9,659 nucleotides of DNA from Bacteroidota bacterium (GTDB lineage Bacteria > Bacteroidota > Kryptoniia > Kryptoniales > JAKASW01). The position numbers and the translations under genes were made by a program. The notes beneath the pieces were generated by a model, which saw only the letters and a list, made by a program, of their open reading frames with translations, was not told the origin of the DNA and ran no database searches. The stretch spans positions 1 to 9,659 of the forward strand of contig JAJYOS010000175.1 in NCBI GenBank assembly GCA_021796055.1. The letters run 5' to 3'. Positions 6,076-9,659 of this stretch are shown here, piece after piece (position 1 is the first letter of the stretch; each line of letters starts with the position of its first letter).

Positions 6076-6498
6076 GTCACGCGCGCTCAACTAGGCTTTA
6101 TAGTTGTGGCTTCATCCGGGCATAAGCGGCGTTTTATCCTCGCGTAGGCGCGAGAAGAGCGAGGGGATATGAAATGCGAGCGTTCCGTTGAGAGCATCGT
6201 GGAAGCCACGGAGGTTGGCTTTGGAAACTTTCTGGATTCTTTCCGGCTTTCCCACCGTTCTTCTCCGGTCGTGTTGTCGCTCAGTTCGTAAGTCAGGACG
6301 CTTTGGTCGGCCATTATCATGCTCGTGAATCATTCCCCGTTGGGATTCGCGAATTAGTGGCACAACAGCACACCCTCTTCACATTGAAACTCAAGCGCGC
6401 ATGCGTTAGCTTTACGGCAGTCGTGTTGATTTGTGCGCGACATTGCTTCACCAATAGGGCTTAACCTTTCTGATCGTGGGAACATTAATGGAGGATCT
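6076..6498. other. Intergenic stretch with hairpins and an unconvincing minus-strand frame
   Basis: About 420 bases separate the permease from the peptidase. Just after the permease stop is a perfect hairpin CAACTA-GGCTTTA-TAGTTG (6088-6106), possibly a weak terminator without a T-tract. A second, CTCGCG-TAGG-CGCGAG, lies at 6139-6154. On the minus strand a frame of 77 residues runs from ATG 6320 to 6087. Its first third reads like ordinary protein (for example SDNTTGEERWESRKESRKF), but the rest is Ser/Arg-rich and I match it to nothing. It may be a decayed gene or chance. An overlapping minus-strand frame at 6112-6363 is more Arg/His-rich and less likely. No clear promoter for the peptidase gene was found in this gap. 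Confidence 0.4.
6490..6494 (+). promoter_or_regulatory. Ribosome binding site that selects ATG 6499
   Basis: GGAGG lies four bases before ATG 6499. It rules in this start over the in-frame GTG at 6433, which would place 22 polar residues before the signal peptide. Confidence 0.7.
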
Positions 6499-8700
6499 AT
6501 GAGAAAGAACTATTCCAGCCTATTCGCGGCCTTGGCATTTGCCGCGATCATGTCATTTGTAACGAGTACAACTTTCAGGAGCGCGATCGCGCGCCCCGCC
6601 AAAGCGGCCCAGACGCAGGCCGTCGTGCAGGCGGTTCCAGCCTATTCAAGCTCCAACCCATTCGCTAATCCGAGCCCGCTCCTATTTCATGCGCCAGAGT
6701 TCGATAAAATACACGACTACGATTATCAGCCAGCGATCGAGGAAGGGATGCGCCTTCAGCGGCTGCAGATCGACAGCATCGCGCTTAACACTGAACCGGC
6801 GACTTTTGAGAATACTATCGTGGCTATGGAAAGGTCGGGCGAACTCCTCACTCGGGTTTCAAAAGTGTTCTTCAGCATTGTGCAGGCCAATATCGACGAT
6901 ACTCTTCAGAATCTCCTTTCCATCGAAGCGCCAAAGCTTGCCGCGCACTCCGACGCGATCTACTTGAATCCAGAACTCTTTCAGAGAGTTAAGTCGATTT
7001 ATGACCGCCGTGACCGACTCGGTCTCGCGCCGGTCCAGAAAATGCTGGTCAAAAGATATTACACCGATTTCGTCCGTTCCGGTGCGCTACTGTCCGAAGC
7101 AGACAAAGCAAAGCTTCGCGAGATCAACCAGGAAGAGGCGAAGCTCGTCACCAATTTTCAGACTAAGCTTCTCGCGGCAACTAAGGCAGGTGCGCTCGTC
7201 ATAGACAACAAGAATGAGCTCAGCGGTCTGAGCGACGCGGAAATCGCGGCGGCCTCCGAAGCCGCACATAATCGCGGATTCGACTCTCCTGACCGGTGGG
7301 TGCTTCCGTTGCAGAACACGACGCAGCAGCCTTACCAGGCTTCGCTGAATGACAGATCGGTTCGGGAGCGGCTCTTCGTCTCATCCACGATGCGGGCCGA
7401 GCGCGGGGACAGCAACGATACTCGCGCAGTCATAACCAGGCTGGCGGAACTCCGCGCTGACAAGGCCAAGCTACTCGGTTTCCCCGACTACGCGGCCTAT
7501 GTCCTCGAGGACCAGATGGCCAAGACTCCGGCGGCAGCAATTAAACTCCTTACCGATCTTGTTCCCGCGACGATGGCCAAGGCGCAGGGAGAAGCCGAGA
7601 TGATGCAGGCTCTTGTGGATAAGGCGCATGGTGGCTTCCAGCTGCAGCCATGGGATTGGCAGTACTACGCCGAGAAGGTCCGCAAGGCTGAGTACGATCT
7701 CGATGAATCGCGGATCAAACCATACTTCGAGCTGAATCGCGTGCTGCAGGACGGTGTGTTCTACGCCGCAAACAAGCTCTACGGACTTACCTTCAAGGAA
7801 AGGAAAGACATTCCGGTGTACCAGCCCGAGGTGCGGGTGTTTGAAGTATTCGATGAGAACGGAAAGCCAATCGCGCTATGGTATTGCGACTACTTCAAGC
7901 GGGACAATAAGAGCGGCGGGGCTTGGGAGGATACGTTCGTCGATGGTTCCGGACTCCTTGGAACCCATCCTGTCGTTTTCAACGTGGCTAACTTTTCGAA
8001 ACCGGCAGCCGGTCAACCGGCGCTTCTCAGTTATGATGACGTGACGACAATGTTCCATGAATTTGGGCACGCGCTCCACGCCATGCTCACCACCGTGAAA
8101 TATCCGAGGCTTGCCGGGACCAACGTGCCGAGAGATTTCGTTGAGCTTCCTTCGCAATTCAACGAACACTGGGCGCTCTATCCGGAAGTCCTCGCGCACT
8201 ACGCGAAGAACTATAAGACAGGTGCGCCGATGCCCGAAGAACTTGTCGCTAAGATTAAAAAGGCCAGGACATTTAATCAGGGCTTTGAAACGCTCGAATA
8301 TATTGAGGCGTCACTTCTCGATATGGCTTGGCACACTCTTCCTGCGGGCGAGACGATCTCGAATGTCGATTCTTTCGAGACGGCAGCTTTGCATCACTAC
8401 CAAGTCTATATGAACCTCGTTCCTCCCAGGTATCGTTCCACTTACTTTGCTCATATATGGGAGGGAGGTTATTCAGCGGGTTACTACTCGTACATGTGGG
8501 CAGAGGTCCTTGATGACGACGCCTTTGAATGGTTCACGGAACATGGTGGGTTAACTCGCGCGAACGGCAAGCGGTTCGAGGATATGATTCTTTCACGTGG
8601 CGGGTCGGAGAATGCCGGATCGATGTACCGCGCATTTAGAGGGCGCGACGCGAATGTCGAGGCCTTACTCAAGGACCGCGGTTTAACCAGCGGCGATTAA
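6499..8700 (+). CDS. dcp: Exported Dcp-type peptidyl-dipeptidase, zinc metallopeptidase family M3
   Basis: Family M3A enzymes of the Dcp type remove dipeptides from the C-terminus of short peptides using one zinc ion. From ATG 6499 (GGAGG in front) the product has 733 residues. The family's roughly 680-residue body follows a signal peptide (MRKN, then a hydrophobic stretch to about residue 21) and an Ala-rich linker, so it probably acts in the periplasm. The body opens with NPF near 53-55 and LLFHAPEFDKI, as in Dcp. The zinc site is HEFGH at 520-524 (His520, Glu521, His524), and the third ligand is Glu549 in FVELPSQF, 25 residues on as the family requires. His652, Tyr658 and Tyr665 in HIWEGGYSAGYYSY are the transition-state residues. 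The His-to-Tyr gap of six matches Dcp rather than thimet oligopeptidase. All key residues are present and the gene looks intact. No lipobox is seen. Neighbours give no link to a pathway; general peptide recycling is the likely role. Confidence 0.95.
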   Translation: MRKNYSSLFAALAFAAIMSFVTSTTFRSAIARPAKAAQTQAVVQAVPAYSSSNPFANPSPLLFHAPEFDKIHDYDYQPAIEEGMRLQRLQIDSIALNTEPATFENTIVAMERSGELLTRVSKVFFSIVQANIDDTLQNLLSIEAPKLAAHSDAIYLNPELFQRVKSIYDRRDRLGLAPVQKMLVKRYYTDFVRSGALLSEADKAKLREINQEEAKLVTNFQTKLLAATKAGALVIDNKNELSGLSDAEIAAASEAAHNRGFDSPDRWVLPLQNTTQQPYQASLNDRSVRERLFVSSTMRAERGDSNDTRAVITRLAELRADKAKLLGFPDYAAYVLEDQMAKTPAAAIKLLTDLVPATMAKAQGEAEMMQALVDKAHGGFQLQPWDWQYYAEKVRKAEYDLDESRIKPYFELNRVLQDGVFYAANKLYGLTFKERKDIPVYQPEVRVFEVFDENGKPIALWYCDYFKRDNKSGGAWEDTFVDGSGLLGTHPVVFNVANFSKPAAGQPALLSYDDVTTMFHEFGHALHAMLTTVKYPRLAGTNVPRDFVELPSQFNEHWALYPEVLAHYAKNYKTGAPMPEELVAKIKKARTFNQGFETLEYIEASLLDMAWHTLPAGETISNVDSFETAALHHYQVYMNLVPPRYRSTYFAHIWEGGYSAGYYSYMWAEVLDDDAFEWFTEHGGLTRANGKRFEDMILSRGGSENAGSMYRAFRGRDANVEALLKDRGLTSGD

Positions 8701-8973
8701 TATATGCCGCTCCATAATTTAGATCACCGGTAACCGACACCTTGTTATCCGTGGGATCCTTGGTTTCTTCCGTGCAATCCATTTGTGCAAACTGGCACAC
8801 GGACGACACGGCAAAAGCCCGGGATGACCACGGATTGATTTTATACTTTTACTTTATCAGTTGGAACTCTAGCCGCTAACTATTCGCGAGAATTCAAACG
8901 CCGAACTCGCGGACCGACATCCAATTATCGGGGACGGCGCCTTGTTGCCGCTGTCAGTGTTTGTCCGAGAAAT
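8701..8973. other. Convergent intergenic stretch with small hairpins
   Basis: This gap separates the converging peptidase and acetyltransferase genes, so terminators for both strands are expected. I see no classic hairpin plus T-run. Candidate structures are TGTGC-AAACTG-GCACA (about 8784-8799), CGCGAG (8885-8890) pairing with CTCGCG (8906-8911), and an imperfect stem between 8933-8941 and 8947-8955 (GAC-x-GCG type). The last lies about 20 bases past the acetyltransferase stop on its strand and may be its terminator. An A/T-rich patch around 8836-8858 stands out but lacks a paired stem in front. No open frame is convincing. Confidence 0.4.
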
Positions 8974-9480
8974 TCAAAGTGGGAGGGCGGCCGCGTCATC
9001 AAGATCCTTGCCAGCGAGTCTGTACACCGTCCAATCATTCATCGGCTTGGCGCCCATTGATTTGTAAAAGGAAATCGCCTTCTCGTTCCAGTTGAGGACG
9101 GCCCATTCAAATCGTCCGCAATCCTGATCTTTCGCGAGTCGCGCAAGGTAAATCAAAAGCCGTTTGCCGAAACCTTTCCCTCGGAATTCGGGCTTTATGT
9201 ATAGGTCTTCCAGGTATATCCCGGGCTTCCCGAGAAAAGTCGAGAAGTTGTGAAAGAACAGCGCGAAACCCGCAGGTGTCCCGTCGATCTCGGCAAGCAC
9301 CACCTCGGCAGTGTGTTTCTCGAAAATGTTTTTCCGAAGCATTTCTTCAGTTGCTTCAACTTCGTGGAGTAGCTTCTCAAACTCGGCGAGTTCCCTGATG
9401 AACCCGAGTATTGTTCCGCAGTCCGATTCACGAGCAGCTCTGATGCGGAATCCAGAAGCGCTATTATTGTCTTTGCTCAT
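8974..9480 (-). CDS. GNAT-family N-acetyltransferase, SSAT (spermidine/diamine or thialysine acetyltransferase)-like
   Basis: The 168-residue product has the GNAT fold motifs in order: FRIRAARESD at the N-terminus (11-20), AGFALFFHNFSTFLGKPG (70-87), IYLEDLYIKPEFRGKGFGKRLL (88-109) with the acetyl-CoA pyrophosphate loop R-G-K-G-F-G at 100-105, WAVLNWNEKAISFYKSMGA (126-144), and a closing YRL. The NFSTFLGKPGIYLEDLY block, WNE and FYKxxGA with Tyr139 as candidate general acid are typical of spermidine/spermine N1-acetyltransferase and thialysine N-epsilon-acetyltransferase relatives. A polyamine or diamine-like substrate is therefore plausible but unproven. I chose the ATG at 9480-9478, preceded by AGGTGAA. 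The longer frame from 9576 would begin upstream of the promoter found at 9523-9551, so it is excluded. Length and motifs are complete. It is divergent from a gene leaving the right edge. Confidence 0.92.
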   Translation of the reverse strand: MSKDNNSASGFRIRAARESDCGTILGFIRELAEFEKLLHEVEATEEMLRKNIFEKHTAEVVLAEIDGTPAGFALFFHNFSTFLGKPGIYLEDLYIKPEFRGKGFGKRLLIYLARLAKDQDCGRFEWAVLNWNEKAISFYKSMGAKPMNDWTVYRLAGKDLDDAAALPL

Positions 9481-9522
9481 CTTCACCTTTCTAAGAATCC
9501 GAATTTCCGATTTGTCTGTGAA

Positions 9523-9551
9523 AATATAGAAGCAGGAAGGAGCAAACTCAA
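9523..9551 (-). promoter_or_regulatory. Sigma70-like promoter of the GNAT gene
   Basis: On the minus strand, TTGAGT (9551-9546) and TATATT (9528-9523) are separated by exactly 17 bases. Transcription would start near 9516, leaving a leader of about 36 bases that includes the AGGTGAA ribosome binding site. It supports ATG 9480 as the start. Confidence 0.6.
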
Positions 9552-9598
9552 ATGTAATCCGACGTCTCTCATTCATGATTCATTCAGGGGATGTTGGA

Positions 9599-9627
9599 TT
9601 GGTATGTTGACGCCCCTTCATTATAAT
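9599..9627 (+). promoter_or_regulatory. Sigma70-like promoter of a gene running off the right end
   Basis: TTGGTA (9599-9604) and a perfect TATAAT (9622-9627) are 17 bases apart on the plus strand. Transcription would start near 9634. The -35 boxes of this promoter and the GNAT promoter are about 50 bases apart and point outward, so a regulator bound between them could affect both. Confidence 0.55.
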
Positions 9628-9635
9628 CTAGCTGT

Positions 9636-9659
9636 ATGTCCGCGGGAGGAATGAACTCA
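9636..9659 (+). CDS. Possible first codons of a gene truncated by the window edge
   Basis: Two in-frame ATGs follow the plus-strand promoter. ATG 9636 lies about two bases after the predicted transcript start, so would be nearly leaderless. ATG 9651 has GGGAGG only one base before it, too close for a normal ribosome binding site. The frame is open to the edge, but at most eight codons are visible. The true start may also lie beyond the window. No function can be given. Confidence 0.25.

Noticed and set aside
6433..6498. GTG start 22 codons upstream for the peptidase
   Set aside because: It would put polar residues before the signal peptide and has no ribosome binding site, whereas ATG 6499 follows GGAGG.
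9481..9576. Longer GNAT start at 9576
   Set aside because: The extra 32 residues lie upstream of or within the predicted promoter, match no GNAT N-terminus, and ATG 9480 has a good ribosome binding site.
1..9659. CRISPR array, insertion sequence or defence island
   Set aside because: No regularly spaced DNA repeats, transposase or nuclease motifs, or terminal inverted repeats with target duplications were seen. The only regular repeats are the coding Asp boxes and pentapeptides.

Overview
The window looks like an accessory or housekeeping stretch from the Bacteroidota/Chlorobiota (FCB) group, most likely an Ignavibacteria-like lineage. The strongest clue is the secreted Asp-box protein at 2688-3914. 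Its C-terminus carries a type IX secretion sorting domain with the NYPNPFNPST motif that is very common in that group. Several genes have strong Shine-Dalgarno sequences, and the two best promoters are sigma70-like (TTGnnn-17-TATAnT). Both features fit Chlorobi/Ignavibacteria better than classical Bacteroidia. Base composition is balanced and uniform. I see no tRNA, rRNA, transposase, integrase or CRISPR array. The lineage is an inference.

Layout, left to right. 1-816: a probable WG-repeat lipoprotein whose start may lie before the window. 817-1188: no gene seen. 1189-1635: an Arr-type rifamycin ADP-ribosyltransferase with all three catalytic residues. 1636-2093: no confident gene. 2094-2576: an orphan four-helix membrane protein ending at a good intrinsic terminator. 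2688-3914: a secreted protein with six Asp-box repeats and the sorting domain. 3979-4554 and 4541-5059: an overlapping pair encoding a pentapeptide-repeat protein and a stand-alone GyrI-like ligand-binding protein. 5182-6075: a TauE/SafE-family permease. 6076-6498: no confident gene. 6499-8700: an exported Dcp-type M3 peptidyl-dipeptidase. 8701-8973: short intergenic stretch. 8974-9480 (minus): a GNAT acetyltransferase of the SSAT-like group. It has its own promoter, divergent from a second promoter that drives a gene running off the right end.

Most genes look like single transcription units with unrelated jobs. The clear exception is the pentapeptide/GyrI-like pair, which overlaps by 14 bases and is probably co-translated. 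Pentapeptide proteins (Qnr, MfpA) and GyrI/SbmC both have family members that act on or protect DNA gyrase, and a rifamycin-inactivating enzyme lies under 3 kb away. A loose drug or stress-tolerance theme is therefore possible, but the sequence does not prove it. I did not find a convincing new multi-gene system. The least explained parts are the C-terminal domain of the lipoprotein, the orphan membrane protein, and the gaps at 1636-2093 and 6076-6498.
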